A stretch of 64,000 nucleotides of DNA from Litorivicinus sp. (GCA_028339155.1 JAOLBK010000008.1:47689-111688), one strand, 5' to 3'. Shown: positions 8,445 through 17,920, counted from the stretch's first letter. A program made the numbers and translations. The notes: generated from the letters alone by a model not told the origin.

Positions 8445-9104
8445 ATGACTGAGGAAGATCATACGAGTTTAGATCGGCAAGGTACTCATGGAGAGAACCA
8501 TTGGGACAAGAGATACAGGGACAATGATGACACAGTATTGTCTTGGTCTGAGGGGTCCGAATCACTATCATTTAAGTGGATTGTTGGAGCCGTTTCTAAA
8601 ACATCTCTCGTCGTAGATATCGGTGCTGGCCGGTCTCTTCTTTTGCCGGCGCTCCTTTCTGCAGGTTACAAACATTTAACCCATGTAGATTGGGCCAAGT
8701 CAGCATCCTTATCTCTCCAAAATAGCTTGGGTTCGCGATCTTCCAATATTGACTGGTTTATCGGAGATTTGATGAGATGGCAAGCAAAGACTCCGGTTGA
8801 TCTTTGGCATGACAGGGCAGTGTTCCATTTTCAAACAGACCATATTTTAATTGGCAATTATCTCAAATCGGTCCACCAAAACGTTGATAAAAATGGCTAC
8901 ATACTGTTAGCAACATTTCATCTCGATGGACCAGAAACTTGTTCAGGATTACCTGTTATGGGTTATGACGAGTCGTCACTGATAGCAACCTTAAAGTCTT
9001 TTGATGGATCTAACTGGGTGGCGTTAAATAGCACTGTTTGGACACACACAACGCCAGCAGGGAGGGACCAAAAGTTTCAATATCTTCTTGCTCAACGACG
9101 GTAG
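8445..9104 (+). CDS. Class I SAM-dependent methyltransferase
   Basis: 219 residues. Motif I is VVDIGAGRSLLLPALLSAGY, followed by THVDWAKSA (acidic residue for the ribose) and WHDRAVFHFQTD. LLATFHLDGPETCSGLPV near the C-terminus is shared with small-molecule methyltransferases of the thiopurine/tellurite-type branch. The WDKRY start motif is also common in this branch. The substrate is unknown. It is a monocistron flanked by long gaps; the ribosome site before the ATG is weak. Confidence 0.82.
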   Translation: MTEEDHTSLDRQGTHGENHWDKRYRDNDDTVLSWSEGSESLSFKWIVGAVSKTSLVVDIGAGRSLLLPALLSAGYKHLTHVDWAKSASLSLQNSLGSRSSNIDWFIGDLMRWQAKTPVDLWHDRAVFHFQTDHILIGNYLKSVHQNVDKNGYILLATFHLDGPETCSGLPVMGYDESSLIATLKSFDGSNWVALNSTVWTHTTPAGRDQKFQYLLAQRR

Positions 9105-9834
9105 ATCACTTTTTGGGCCGGGCTACGTCCGGTTTAGAGGGCTCGCTTCCACGATTTCTAGAAATTGTAATAGCGAATAACTTTCACCATGCCCTGGCCC
9201 AACACTATCTCGTTGCTGTTGGGTATTAGAGCGATGCGATAGTCCTGTGGTTGGACTTTTTCTAACCGTCCAACCAGGGATGTTTGACTTCACTCGCGCT
9301 TAAGTATTTGTGTTTAATCCAATGTCTTAATTTACGCATGAATTTTGACGCTCTATTTTCATAAAACATCAAAAACTTCTGTTTTTTTGGGCAAGTGAGA
9401 TCTCGCAATCTTCGAAAATTTTATTTGCTTGCAAGTTCTTGTGAACCCTGCCTCAATAAACTGCAAATAAGAATCATTCGCGTTAAATGCCAAGTCTGGA
9501 GATTGAAATGAATGTATACATAGGAAAAAAGAACTAAAAAAACTTTTTTTGCTGGGAATAATTCAAGTGGATCAGTTGCAGCTCCAAATTCGCCATAGAA
9601 AAGTTAAAAACACAGGTCAAACTTTCACGATATTTTACGGATTTGTTGCAGGCGTTGATGAAATGGGAAAACTATCTGTTCCCGTCAAATGATATGTAGC
9701 TAACACACAATCGAACACTAAAATCATGGTGAGACCCTTCTCTTGACAGTAAGAAAGAAATTTTAAAAAATACGCTAGGCAATCATGTTGATTATATGCA
9801 GTTTAATTTGGCAGTAAAACTAGGGAGTTAAGGC
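9105..9834. other. Long intergenic region with one hairpin
   Basis: 730 bases without a supported gene. At 9248-9276 an 8-9 bp stem (GGTTGGAC / GTCCAACC, plus a T-A pair) closes on an 11-base loop; it lacks a T-run, so it is not a standard terminator. A 26-codon coding-like stretch lies on the minus strand near 9168-9240 but has no start. TTGACA at 9743-9748 may be a -35 box for the downstream gene, without a good -10. Confidence 0.45.
9463..9481. promoter_or_regulatory. Weak Fur-box-like site
   Basis: GCAAATAAGAATCATTCGC. Its reverse complement matches the 19-bp Fur consensus at 12 positions by my count. It lies about 350 bases from the nearest downstream gene and no iron gene is nearby, so it may be a chance match or a relic. 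Confidence 0.18.
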
Positions 9835-10215
9835 ATGACTTTTAAAAAGGGTAACACGACGTTTGGATTTGCGATGAGGGTTCCGGACGCGGATGTTGGA
9901 GCGGTGGATGATCTGCTGGCTGCACATGCCAAATGGATGGATGGGACACACTCTCTAACAGCGGAAAGCGGTAAACTGCAGACATTAGAATATTTCGTGT
10001 CAAAGGCAACAGAACTTGTTGATATGATGGATGCTAGCAAAGGTTCGACAGGTCATATGATCTACTCAGTTAGCGAAGTGCACTTGGATGACGAGCACTT
10101 TTCAAAGCATGTAGAGCTCGCACAGACATGGGAACGAATAGGGGAGTTCTTTGAATTATTTGAAAAGTATTCACCGCTAGTAACAATGTGTGGACGGGTA
10201 ACTGCCAAGCTGTGA
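9835..10215 (+). CDS. Hypothetical protein, 126 residues
   Basis: A soluble 126-residue protein with no signal peptide or membrane segment and an ATG at 9835 (GGGAGTTAAGGC upstream). I do not recognise a family. The layout (FGFAMRVPDADVGAVDDLLAAH, then a central LEYFVSKATELVDMMD, then YSVSEVHLDDEHFSKHVELA) is compatible with a small alpha/beta barrel of the ABM/stress-response type, but this is a guess from pattern only. It has its own intrinsic terminator directly downstream and a long upstream region, so it is probably a single-gene transcript. Confidence 0.72.
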   Translation: MTFKKGNTTFGFAMRVPDADVGAVDDLLAAHAKWMDGTHSLTAESGKLQTLEYFVSKATELVDMMDASKGSTGHMIYSVSEVHLDDEHFSKHVELAQTWERIGEFFELFEKYSPLVTMCGRVTAKL

Positions 10216-10241
10216 AACCTTAAATGCGTAGGTAATCTATG

Positions 10242-10266
10242 CTAGACCTCCGGGTCTGGCTTTTTT
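10242..10266 (+). terminator. Intrinsic terminator of the 126-residue gene
   Basis: CTAGACC-TCCG-GGTCTGG forms a 7-bp stem (one G-T pair) with a 4-base loop, directly followed by C and six T. It starts 26 bases after the stop codon. Confidence 0.88.
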
Positions 10267-10269
10267 CTA

Positions 10270-10480
10270 GCTGCAAATAACGCAGCGTATGCTGGCCAGC
10301 AACAACAATTACTTAGTAATACTCAGAAAGCTTTCAGTAATGCGCTTGGTGGCGGAACAATTACCTAATGATTGAGAGCGACAGTAGATAGCTGATCTTC
10401 CAATGCCATTTCTGGCCAGTTCAGGAGCAATTGCCGGGAGTACATCAAAGTCTCAGAAAGTATTAATAATAGATAAATAG
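10270..10480 (+). pseudogene. Fragments of phage-like structural genes
   Basis: Two short frames lie between the terminator and the integrase. The first, ending at TAA 10366-10368, reads AANNAAYAGQQQQLLSNTQK then AFSNALGGGTIT; it has no start and resembles a Gln/Asn/Ala-rich C-terminus of a phage virion protein. The second, from the ATG at 10403 to TAG 10478-10480, reads MPFLASSGAIAGSTSKSQ, like the start of a phage tail or internal protein. Both are only tens of codons long. Next to an integrase and a tRNA they suggest a mostly deleted prophage. The similarity is by composition and pattern only. Confidence 0.35.
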
Positions 10481-10597
10481 AAATATCATCAAAAGTCGCT
10501 ATATGTTCTTAAAAGTGCTTAAAAGTTATTAAATAAATTAAAATACCTATAATTAGAACAATATATAGCACCTATACAGGCACATTCTTTGCTGTAT

Positions 10598-11953
10598 TCA
10601 GTTCTTTTGAATTGAGATTATGTTGTGTCCACGGGATTCACTAAGCACCGCCATCGCACGTTTCGCTATCTCAAATAGCTCTTTGAAAACTTCCGGGTGC
10701 TTGGCACGATTAGAGTAAGCAGCTTGTCCATATTGCTCAAACCGCTGTCTCACACTGCCTTGTACTCCAGACCAACCTTGAAGATATTGAATTTGCATCG
10801 GAACACCGTTCGTCAGTGAGAGGTGATGTTTGAATGTATGTCGAGTGCAGTAAGGTTGATAGTCTCCAAATTTAGCTACGATTGTTCTTAATTGGGTATT
10901 TCGGTTGGTGATACCTGTGTTTAATACTCGTAATGGCAGTACTGTTTCTTGTCCGTGGTTCATCTCGTTGATTAATTCTTTCAGCAACTCTGTTCGGTAT
11001 GGCACTGGCACGATGCGCACACGATCTTTGCTTTTAACGTCTGCGTCAGGCCGGATATTTACAAAAGGATATTCATCATCCAGATGCACGTCAGAGCGTT
11101 TCAACTGCTCCAGCTCTTTTTGATGGGCTGATGACTGGCACATAATTGTCAGCAGAAATGCTTTCCAAGCAGCATAGGTAGTATTTGTTTTGTCTGAGCA
11201 AAAGTGAAATAGAGCGATCAGATCGTCATCTGAGAACACTTGTCGCATTTTTTGCTTTGTTTTGATTTGGAACTTTGGTGGTTTGAGCACTAAATCGTCT
11301 AAAGGAACCTGATTAATTGCGAAGTTGAGTACTGCTTTTATGTGGCGAAATTCTTTATCGATAGTTTGGTCGGTAACGTTGCCATTTCTTCTGCCGTCCA
11401 GCCAATCTCTTAATCCTCGATTCATCGTTGAAGAAGTTAATTCTTGGCCTTCAACGAATTGTAAAAAATCATTCCATTGACGCTGCTTTTGCCTTCCGTA
11501 GTTATCTGTCAGATCTATATTTTTATCTTTCATGTATAACGGCCAGAACTCCTTCCATAGGAACATGGCATCGTTAGATGGTGAACGAGTGGCTAGACCC
11601 CAAGCAGCATCTAAGACTTTGAGTTCTGGAGGTGTTTGAGGTCGATAGTATTCCTGATCTTTTCTATGGCGGGCCTCTGCTTCAAGCATTTTGCAGTGAT
11701 GCTGCCAATCCATCCAGTCTGTCCACATCGGATGCTCAATGAACTCCAGGTCAAACCATTTTTGGTTGGCGACAGCTCTGTCAGATCCAGCAATTTTCTC
11801 ATTGCGCAGTTCTTGTCTGGCCTGTCCGGGTTGAAAGCCGTTGCCTTCTAACAATACTTTTGCGTGACGGTTTAACTCAACTTCTGACAACTGATCTGCA
11901 TCAGTTGATGCGAGTGCATCACAGATTTGATTGAACTCTGTGAGCGCATCCAT
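10598..11953 (-). CDS. Phage-type tyrosine recombinase/integrase, atypical active site
   Basis: 451 residues. The N-terminal two thirds contain a core-binding-like helical region (QWNDFLQFVEGQEL), and the C-terminal third is a tyrosine-recombinase catalytic domain ending in the nucleophile motif RFEQYGQ. Conserved R-H-T-F (CTRHTFKHHL) and the GWSG box are present. However, the first catalytic Arg is replaced by His (SSAHQKELEQL where G-x-R-x-x-E-L is usual), and the His of H-x-x-R is Tyr. It is transcribed away from tRNA-Arg(CCU), whose 3' end lies about 275 bp upstream, the standard layout for an element inserted in a tRNA. It may be divergent or inactive. Confidence 0.85.
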   Translation of the reverse strand: MDALTEFNQICDALASTDADQLSEVELNRHAKVLLEGNGFQPGQARQELRNEKIAGSDRAVANQKWFDLEFIEHPMWTDWMDWQHHCKMLEAEARHRKDQEYYRPQTPPELKVLDAAWGLATRSPSNDAMFLWKEFWPLYMKDKNIDLTDNYGRQKQRQWNDFLQFVEGQELTSSTMNRGLRDWLDGRRNGNVTDQTIDKEFRHIKAVLNFAINQVPLDDLVLKPPKFQIKTKQKMRQVFSDDDLIALFHFCSDKTNTTYAAWKAFLLTIMCQSSAHQKELEQLKRSDVHLDDEYPFVNIRPDADVKSKDRVRIVPVPYRTELLKELINEMNHGQETVLPLRVLNTGITNRNTQLRTIVAKFGDYQPYCTRHTFKHHLSLTNGVPMQIQYLQGWSGVQGSVRQRFEQYGQAAYSNRAKHPEVFKELFEIAKRAMAVLSESRGHNIISIQKN

Positions 11954-12228
11954 TCGTGCATTTTGGATGTCATCATAGGGTGCATTTTCATGAAGCCCTA
12001 TTTGTTGACTGTAAAACTTTTTACCATTCCAGTAGCTGTGATTAATACAGTTTTTCGGAATACGTTTTTAAAAAGACAGTGTCCCGTTATTCAGTCTTAT
12101 GCTTGGAGGAAGTTGTTTTGCCCTACCTCAATATACCCGATGTTGCTAAATTGTTGCTAAATCCATTGGAATATCGGTAGAGATTGCACTCTAAATTATT
12201 GTTAATTATATAACTTATTTAATTAAAT

Positions 12229-12305
12229 TGGTGTCCCGAACAGGAATCGAACCTGTGACCTGCCGCTTAGGAGGCGGCCGCTCTATCCTACTGAGCTACC
12301 GAGAC
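12229..12305 (-). tRNA. tRNA-Arg (anticodon CCU)
   Basis: A 77-base cloverleaf including encoded CCA. The acceptor stem GTCTCGG pairs with TCGGGAC, the D-arm contains AGCTCAGTAGGATAGAGC, the anticodon loop CTCCTAA is closed by GCCGC/GCGGC, and the T-arm has GGTTCGATTCC. The anticodon reads AGG codons. It is adjacent to an integrase gene at its 3' side and is a likely integration target. Confidence 0.97.
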
Positions 12306-12368
12306 AGAAGAAGAAGGCTATCATGTTGATTGATTTGCCGCATCGTTCTCTTTCGGTACACTCTTCGC

Positions 12369-12980
12369 ATGCTTATAAAGCCGAAAACTCTTCAATTTCA
12401 AAACTTAACTTGTGTGCGTGACGATCGATGCCTGTTTGCTGATCTGAGTATGACGCTACCGCCGGGATCATTGTTGAGGGTGGCAGGACCAAATGGAGCC
12501 GGAAAAACGACCTTGCTCAGGATTCTCAGTGCCCTACATGAGCCTGATTCCGGCACGGTCCAGATTGGTGAAGTCGAAGATCACCTTGAGTCACGCCAAG
12601 AAATACTTTACCTAGGCCATAAGCCCCAAGTCTGCCAGGACCTGTCCATAATGGATAATCTGATGTTTTTGACCGACGCTTCTCAAGCGATCTGCTTTCA
12701 GGCACTGCAGTTTGTTGGTTTGAAAGGGTGCGAGGACAGTCTTGTCCGTGAGCTATCTCAGGGTCAGGGTCGAAGGTGTGGACTGGCTAGGTTGTGGTGC
12801 CATGAAGTGCCCATTTGGATTTTAGACGAGCCGTATACAGCACTTGATCCTGGGATGGTCGCGATTTTGGAGGATCGAATAAATATTCATGTTGGGGAGG
12901 GTGGTGTGTGTGTCTTTACCACCCACCAGAACCCCACAAATCTTCGTTTCGAGACTTTGGAGCTGGCCCGTGTCAGTTGA
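12369..12980 (+). CDS. ccmA: Cytochrome c maturation ABC transporter ATPase CcmA
   Basis: 203 residues from the ATG at 12369; a TTG at 12330 would add 13 residues with no family match. Walker A is GPNGAGKTT, the signature LSQGQGRR is a variant of the CcmA LSAGQQRR, and Walker B is IWILDEPYTALD. CcmA is the cytosolic ATPase of CcmABCD, which uses ATP to release holo-CcmE from CcmC/D. It is the first gene of a complete ccmABCDEFGHI operon in which every gene overlaps the next. Confidence 0.96.
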   Translation: MLIKPKTLQFQNLTCVRDDRCLFADLSMTLPPGSLLRVAGPNGAGKTTLLRILSALHEPDSGTVQIGEVEDHLESRQEILYLGHKPQVCQDLSIMDNLMFLTDASQAICFQALQFVGLKGCEDSLVRELSQGQGRRCGLARLWCHEVPIWILDEPYTALDPGMVAILEDRINIHVGEGGVCVFTTHQNPTNLRFETLELARVS

Positions 12981-13644
12981 GCATCGTTTTTTGGTTCGCG
13001 AATTAAAGCTGGTACTTGCACGTCCCGGAGATTTTTTTAAGCCGATGTGGTTTTTGATTCTAGTGATTTCTATGGTGCCTCTGGCACTCTCTCCAGATTC
13101 AAAGTTGCTTGGTGAGATTGGTTCGGCGATGATCTGGGTTGCCACTCTATTGGCACTTCTTCTGAACGCAGATCAGTTGTTTCGTGACGATTTTGTTGAT
13201 GGCGTGCTCGAACAATGGCTATTTTTTAATCGTCCCTTATTTTGGCTTGTTATTCTCAAGCTTTTTTGTCACTGGTTATTTTATGTTGTGCCTTTAATCT
13301 TGGTGACACCCTTGGCAGGTATGATGCTGTCTGTCCCAAATGACGTTATGATCGCTCTTTTGGTTACCTTGCTGTTGGCAACTCCTGCACTGACCTGTTT
13401 CAGCGCGCTTGGAGCGGCCCTTACATTGGGTACTGCGCGTTCCGGAATATTAGGAGTGTTGGTTATGCTCCCCCTTTTTGCGCCTGTGATTATTTTGGCG
13501 GCTGGTGTATTGACAAGAGCATCGGATGGATCAGATATCTTGCCTTTATTGGCCCTCCTAGGGGCCTTTAGTATTGCTGCTGCAACCCTGTTGCCGTTGG
13601 CTGTTGGGGTTGCATTGCGTTTGAATATTGGAGGTTCAAGCTAG
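12970..13644 (+). CDS. ccmB: Haem exporter membrane subunit CcmB
   Basis: 224 residues from the GTG at 12970, overlapping the ccmA stop by 11 bases; this length matches the family, and an upstream ATG frame would overlap ccmA by 92 bases. LVRELKLVLARPGDFFKPMW at the N-terminus and six predicted membrane segments are typical, with the FRDDFVDGVLEQW loop. It forms the membrane partner of CcmA in the holo-CcmE release complex. Confidence 0.96.
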   Translation: MSVEHRFLVRELKLVLARPGDFFKPMWFLILVISMVPLALSPDSKLLGEIGSAMIWVATLLALLLNADQLFRDDFVDGVLEQWLFFNRPLFWLVILKLFCHWLFYVVPLILVTPLAGMMLSVPNDVMIALLVTLLLATPALTCFSALGAALTLGTARSGILGVLVMLPLFAPVIILAAGVLTRASDGSDILPLLALLGAFSIAAATLLPLAVGVALRLNIGGSS

Positions 13645-14384
13645 TGGGCTGGCGTTGGTTTCATGAATGGGGTTCACCCAAGTGGTTTTATGACCGTGCC
13701 GGTCGTTGGCAGAGGGTGTGTGGATTTCTTGCACTGGCTCTTCTCCTTGTTGGGACTCTTTGGGGGCTTGGCTTTGCTCCTGCTGACTATCAGCAAGGGA
13801 ATAGCTATCGAATCATTTATCTACATGTTCCGGTAGCCTTTTTAGCGCAGGCACTTTATGTGGCGATGGCAGTGTGTGCGATTGTTTTATTTGTCTGGAA
13901 AATGAAATTAGCAGATGTTGGTATGCAAGCTCTTGCCGTAGTTGGTTTTGGTTTTACGGTCTTGGCATTATTTAGTGGATCGATTTGGGGTAAGCCTACG
14001 TGGGGTACATATTGGGTTTGGGACGCGAGACTAACCTCAATGCTCATTCTTGGATTTTTGTATCTGGGTTTGATTGGTTTGAGATCGGCCATCAAAAATC
14101 CTGATCTAGCTGGAAAAGCCTGTGCTATTTTGGTCCTTGTCGGGGTTGTGAACTTGCCAATTATTAAATATTCAGTCGAGTGGTGGAGTGCACTGCACCA
14201 GCCAGCGAGCTTTAAATTGACAGAAAAACCAGCGATGCCAGCTTCCATGTGGGTGCCGTTACTTATTAATTTGCTTGGCTATTACTTGGTTGCTGCGTAC
14301 CTCGTTTTGGCCTCAATGAGGACAGTCATTCTAGACCGAGAGCGAGGCTCTGCATGGGTTCGCGAGGTAATTGAACGTGATTGA
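13644..14384 (+). CDS. ccmC: Haem handling protein CcmC
   Basis: 246 residues with six membrane segments and the tryptophan-rich haem-binding motif WGTYWVWDARLTS, flanked by conserved periplasmic histidines (YLHVPVAF and SALHQPAS). CcmC loads haem onto CcmE in the periplasm. The GTG start shares one base with the ccmB stop codon. Confidence 0.97.
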   Translation: MGWRWFHEWGSPKWFYDRAGRWQRVCGFLALALLLVGTLWGLGFAPADYQQGNSYRIIYLHVPVAFLAQALYVAMAVCAIVLFVWKMKLADVGMQALAVVGFGFTVLALFSGSIWGKPTWGTYWVWDARLTSMLILGFLYLGLIGLRSAIKNPDLAGKACAILVLVGVVNLPIIKYSVEWWSALHQPASFKLTEKPAMPASMWVPLLINLLGYYLVAAYLVLASMRTVILDRERGSAWVREVIERD

Positions 14385-14574
14385 ATTTCAGTTCGATTCA
14401 CTTTTCAATTTTTTAAGGATGGCGCCCCATGGCATCTATGTTTGGCCCGTTTATGGTTTGGGCTTGCTGGTCATTGGGGGTCTGGCGATTTGGATTCGTT
14501 ACCAACATCGCCAGGCAATTCGAAAAATTCGTCGCATTATGAACCGAGAAAGTATCCATGAACCCAAAGCGTAA
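14371..14574 (+). CDS. ccmD: Haem exporter small subunit CcmD
   Basis: 67 residues with one membrane helix ([18 protein letters not shown]) followed by a basic, Arg-rich cytosolic tail ([11 protein letters not shown]), as in CcmD. The likely start is TTG at 14371 or GTG at 14377. It overlaps ccmC by 14 bases and ccmE by 17. CcmD stabilises the CcmC-CcmE complex. Confidence 0.92.
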   Translation: MNVIEFQFDSLFNFLRMAPHGIYVWPVYGLGLLVIGGLAIWIRYQHRQAIRKIRRIMNRESIHEPKA

Positions 14575-15010
14575 GCAGCGTCTACTCATTATCCTCGGGT
14601 TGGTGGCTGCTCTTGGTGTTGCCGTGGGACTTGTTCTGTACGCACTGAGTCAAAACATTAATTTGTTTTTTACTCCGACGCAGATCGCCGACAATCAAGC
14701 ACCTGACTCGCGGATAATTCGTCTGGGGGGCATGGTTGCAGAGGGGTCAGTGGAACGGGATCCTGAAAGCTTGGAGGTTTCTTTTGGGGTCACTGATTTT
14801 CAAAACCAGGTCCGCGTAACCTACACGGGGATTTTGCCGGATCTATTCCGTGAGGGTCAGGGTGTTGTGGTGCAGGGACGAGTCCTCAATCGTGAGCTAC
14901 AAGCTACTGAGGTGCTTGCAAAGCATGATGAGAACTATATGCCCCCCGAGGTAACCGAAGCACTCAGGCAATCCGGGCAACTGGACAAACTAAAAGGTAT
15001 GACGCAATGA
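14558..15010 (+). CDS. ccmE: Periplasmic haem chaperone CcmE
   Basis: 150 residues: a basic N-terminus, one membrane anchor and an OB-fold periplasmic domain. The covalent haem-binding histidine lies in [13 protein letters not shown] (His123 by this start). CcmE carries haem from CcmC to the CcmFH ligation complex. It overlaps ccmF by four bases (ATGA). Confidence 0.96.
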   Translation: MNPKRKQRLLIILGLVAALGVAVGLVLYALSQNINLFFTPTQIADNQAPDSRIIRLGGMVAEGSVERDPESLEVSFGVTDFQNQVRVTYTGILPDLFREGQGVVVQGRVLNRELQATEVLAKHDENYMPPEVTEALRQSGQLDKLKGMTQ

Positions 15011-16992
15011 TTCTTCCAGAAATTGGCCATTTTGCATTGGTGTTAGCATTCGCAATTGCTCTGTGCCAAGCGGTCTTCCCAATTTATGGTTATTACACCC
15101 AACAGGAAGGATTTATGGCTACTGCCAAGCCGCTTGCAGTGATGCAGGGACTTGCGTTGGCCCTTTCTTTTGGACTCTTGATGTATGGATTTTTGAGTCA
15201 TGATTTTTCTCTGAAGTACGTTGCAGACAATTCTAATTTAGATTTGCCGTGGTATTTCCGAATGAGTGCTGTTTGGGGTGCGCACGAAGGCTCTCTCCTG
15301 CTTTGGGCACTGATTCTCGCTCTTTGGGGCGTCGCGGTTAGCCTTTTGAGCCGAGGAATCCCAGAGAAAATGGGGTCGTTGGTATTATCCGTGATGGGCA
15401 TGATCGCGGTTGGGTTTCTTGCATTTATGTTGTTCACGAGTAACCCATTTGTACGCATCCTGCCTTTTATGCCTGGCAATGGTGCAGATTTGAACCCGCT
15501 ACTGCAGGATCCGGGTCTAATTTTTCATCCGCCGATGTTGTATATGGGTTATGTCGGTCTGTCGGTGGCATTTTCTTTCGCCGTCGCATCCCTGATTTCC
15601 GGCGAATTCGATTCGTCTTGGGCGCGGTGGTCTCGGCCATGGACAGCTGTCGCATGGGCCTTTCTGACTCTTGGGATCGCTCTAGGCAGTTGGTGGGCTT
15701 ATTACGAACTTGGCTGGGGAGGCTGGTGGTTTTGGGATCCGGTCGAAAATGCATCGCTCATTCCTTGGTTCATCGCAACGGCTTTAATGCATTCATTGGC
15801 AGTAACGGAGAAGCAGGGTTTATTCCGACGTTGGACGCTTTTGCTAGCAATTGCCGCATTTTCGATGTCACTTCTTGGAACATTTTTGGTGCGGTCCGGA
15901 GTGTTGACTTCGGTGCATGCCTTCGCTAATGACCCAGAACGAGGCGTCTTTATTCTGGGGTTCTTGGTTGTGGTAGTGGGTGGATCACTGACGCTTTATG
16001 CAGTTCGAGCCTCAAAAGTGTCGACGCCAGGAGAGTTTGGGTGGATCTCAAGAGAGTCCTTCTTGCTCTTTAATAATCTCTTATTAACAGTGATGGCGAT
16101 TAGTGTTTTGCTGGGCACGTTATACCCGTTATTGGTCGATGCTCTGGGCGGTGACAAGGTCTCGGTAGGGCCACCTTTTTTCAACGCTGTGTTTGTTCCA
16201 TTAACGGCTATTTTAGTCAGTGGTATGGCATTTGGCCCACTGTCCCTCTGGCGTCGGTCTGATGATCCGAAATTATTTAGGCCCCTTATTGTGGCTTTGA
16301 TCGTGAGCGTTTTATGTGGCTTATTATGGCCAATTGTTTTCGAGGATGAATTCGCTACTGGGACGGCGGTTGGTGTTTCGCTTGCGGTCTGGGTTGCGAT
16401 CGCGACTCAAATTGATGTTTTTCGTAAAGTGCGAGCTTACGGTTCTTTGAAGACGGCATTGGCTCGAGTGGAGCGGGGCATTATTGGAATGTGGATGGCC
16501 CATTTGGGCGTTGCCTTCATGATTTTCGGTGTGGTCATGGTGGAAAATCATACTGAGCATCGTGATTTGCGAATGGGCGTAGGGGATACTCAAGTACTTG
16601 GGCCTTATGACGTGCGTATGACGAACGTTGATATAATTCAGGGTCCTAATTACGCTGCTGATCAGGCTACTTTCGAGATTTACGAGGGGGAGCAGCTCTA
16701 CAAGACTGTTTACCCACAAAAACGTCGGTACAACGCGTCTGGCATGGTGATGACCGAAGCCGCTATTGATAGCGGATTCACGCGTGATCTTTATATTGCT
16801 ATGGGTGAGCCACTTGATGGTGGTGACTGGGCTATTCGGTTGTCTGTAAAACCATTTGTCAATTGGATTTGGGGCGGAGCTTTTCTGATGGGCTTCGGTG
16901 GATTTGTATCAATTACCGATCAGCGTTTTCGCCGCCGAGTAAAAGTGAGGGAAGCATCTTCATCTTCAGAGCCGGGTGGAGCTGCAGCATGA
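15007..16992 (+). CDS. ccmF: Cytochrome c haem lyase subunit CcmF
   Basis: 661 residues with many membrane segments. The haem-handling signature [19 protein letters not shown] is intact, with flanking [12 protein letters not shown] and an SVHAFANDP segment. CcmF, with CcmH/I, attaches haem to apocytochrome CxxCH sites in the periplasm. The length and position between ccmE and ccmG fit the family. Confidence 0.97.
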   Translation: MILPEIGHFALVLAFAIALCQAVFPIYGYYTQQEGFMATAKPLAVMQGLALALSFGLLMYGFLSHDFSLKYVADNSNLDLPWYFRMSAVWGAHEGSLLLWALILALWGVAVSLLSRGIPEKMGSLVLSVMGMIAVGFLAFMLFTSNPFVRILPFMPGNGADLNPLLQDPGLIFHPPMLYMGYVGLSVAFSFAVASLISGEFDSSWARWSRPWTAVAWAFLTLGIALGSWWAYYELGWGGWWFWDPVENASLIPWFIATALMHSLAVTEKQGLFRRWTLLLAIAAFSMSLLGTFLVRSGVLTSVHAFANDPERGVFILGFLVVVVGGSLTLYAVRASKVSTPGEFGWISRESFLLFNNLLLTVMAISVLLGTLYPLLVDALGGDKVSVGPPFFNAVFVPLTAILVSGMAFGPLSLWRRSDDPKLFRPLIVALIVSVLCGLLWPIVFEDEFATGTAVGVSLAVWVAIATQIDVFRKVRAYGSLKTALARVERGIIGMWMAHLGVAFMIFGVVMVENHTEHRDLRMGVGDTQVLGPYDVRMTNVDIIQGPNYAADQATFEIYEGEQLYKTVYPQKRRYNASGMVMTEAAIDSGFTRDLYIAMGEPLDGGDWAIRLSVKPFVNWIWGGAFLMGFGGFVSITDQRFRRRVKVREASSSSEPGGAAA

Positions 16993-17510
16993 GTCGTATG
17001 TTGGTTTGGTTGCCGTTAGTGCTTTTTGCGGTTTTGGTTGGTTTCTTTTTTCGAGGCCTGGATCTTAATCCTGGGGAACAACCGTCAGCGTTGATTGGTA
17101 AGCCGGTGCCTGAATTTTTAGCCACTGATCTTTACACGGGACAATCACTATCCAATAAAGATTTGCCTAATCAGCCTTATCTTTTAAATGTTTGGGCCAG
17201 TTGGTGCATCACATGCCAGGTAGAACATCCGTTTTTGACAAAACTGTCGCAAACTTTGCCGATTGTTGGGCTCAATTATAAAGACACGATTCCAGCTTCC
17301 ACCAATTGGCTCGGAAAACTCGGTGATCCTTATCAAATGCAGATTTCTGATCCTAATGGACGATTGGGCTTAGATCTGGGTGTGGCGGGGGCGCCTGAAA
17401 CTTTTGTTGTCGACGCTCGGGGTATTATTCGGTTAAAGATTCAAGGTGAAATTAATGATCGTGTATATGAGCGTGATATTCAGCCAATCCTTGAAGAATT
17501 TAAGCCGTGA
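16989..17510 (+). CDS. ccmG: Thiol:disulfide reductase CcmG/DsbE
   Basis: 173 residues from the ATG at 16989, overlapping the ccmF stop. An N-terminal membrane anchor is followed by a thioredoxin fold with the redox motif WASWCITCQVEHP (Cys73 and Cys76) and the cis-proline region GVAGAPETFVVD. The family usually has CPTC; here the first inner residue is Ile. It keeps apocytochrome cysteines reduced for haem attachment. Confidence 0.95.
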   Translation: MSRMLVWLPLVLFAVLVGFFFRGLDLNPGEQPSALIGKPVPEFLATDLYTGQSLSNKDLPNQPYLLNVWASWCITCQVEHPFLTKLSQTLPIVGLNYKDTIPASTNWLGKLGDPYQMQISDPNGRLGLDLGVAGAPETFVVDARGIIRLKIQGEINDRVYERDIQPILEEFKP

Positions 17511-17920
17511 AGTGGTTGCCAGTCTTGATAATGTTGCTGATTGCATCCACGGCTCATGCTGCAATAGAAACGTACCAGTTTGATTCTGACTCGCAGGAAG
17601 CACGCTTTCGGACTTTAACCTTGGAGCTTCGATGTCCCAAATGCGAAAACCAAGCTATAGGAGACTCTGATGCTGAGATATCACAAGACTTACGCGCCGA
17701 GGTTTATCGAATGCTTAAAGCTGGTGCCACAAACAATGAAATTAAAGATTTTATGGTGGATCGGTATGGTCGGTATGTTCTCTATAAACCGCCATTAGAC
17801 CGCCAGACCCTGGTCTTGTGGTTTGGGCCCCTGATATTTCTATTGATTGGTGCAGTTGCTGTGGCGGTTCGGATTCGTCGGTCAAAAAATGCAATGGACT
17901 GTAGGGGTTCTGACGCATGA
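17507..17920 (+). CDS. ccmH: Cytochrome c maturation protein CcmH (CcmL type)
   Basis: 137 residues: signal peptide ending AHAA, the redox motif LRCPKCENQ (family LRCxxCQNQ), a three-helix domain ending DRYGRYVLYKPP, and one C-terminal membrane helix. It resolves mixed disulfides on apocytochrome c. The GTG start shares four bases with the ccmG stop. It corresponds to the N-terminal part of E. coli CcmH; the TPR part is the separate next gene. Confidence 0.95.
   Translation: MKWLPVLIMLLIASTAHAAIETYQFDSDSQEARFRTLTLELRCPKCENQAIGDSDAEISQDLRAEVYRMLKAGATNNEIKDFMVDRYGRYVLYKPPLDRQTLVLWFGPLIFLLIGAVAVAVRIRRSKNAMDCRGSDA

Noticed and set aside
9168..9240. Minus-strand coding-like stretch (IALIPNSNEIVLGQGMVKVI)
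   Set aside because: About 26 codons with no start and no family; it may be chance or an old gene remnant.
12079..12086. GTGTCCCG repeat of the tRNA-Arg 3' end as an attachment site
   Set aside because: Only eight bases match and the copy lies between the tRNA and the integrase, not at the far end of the element; chance is likely.
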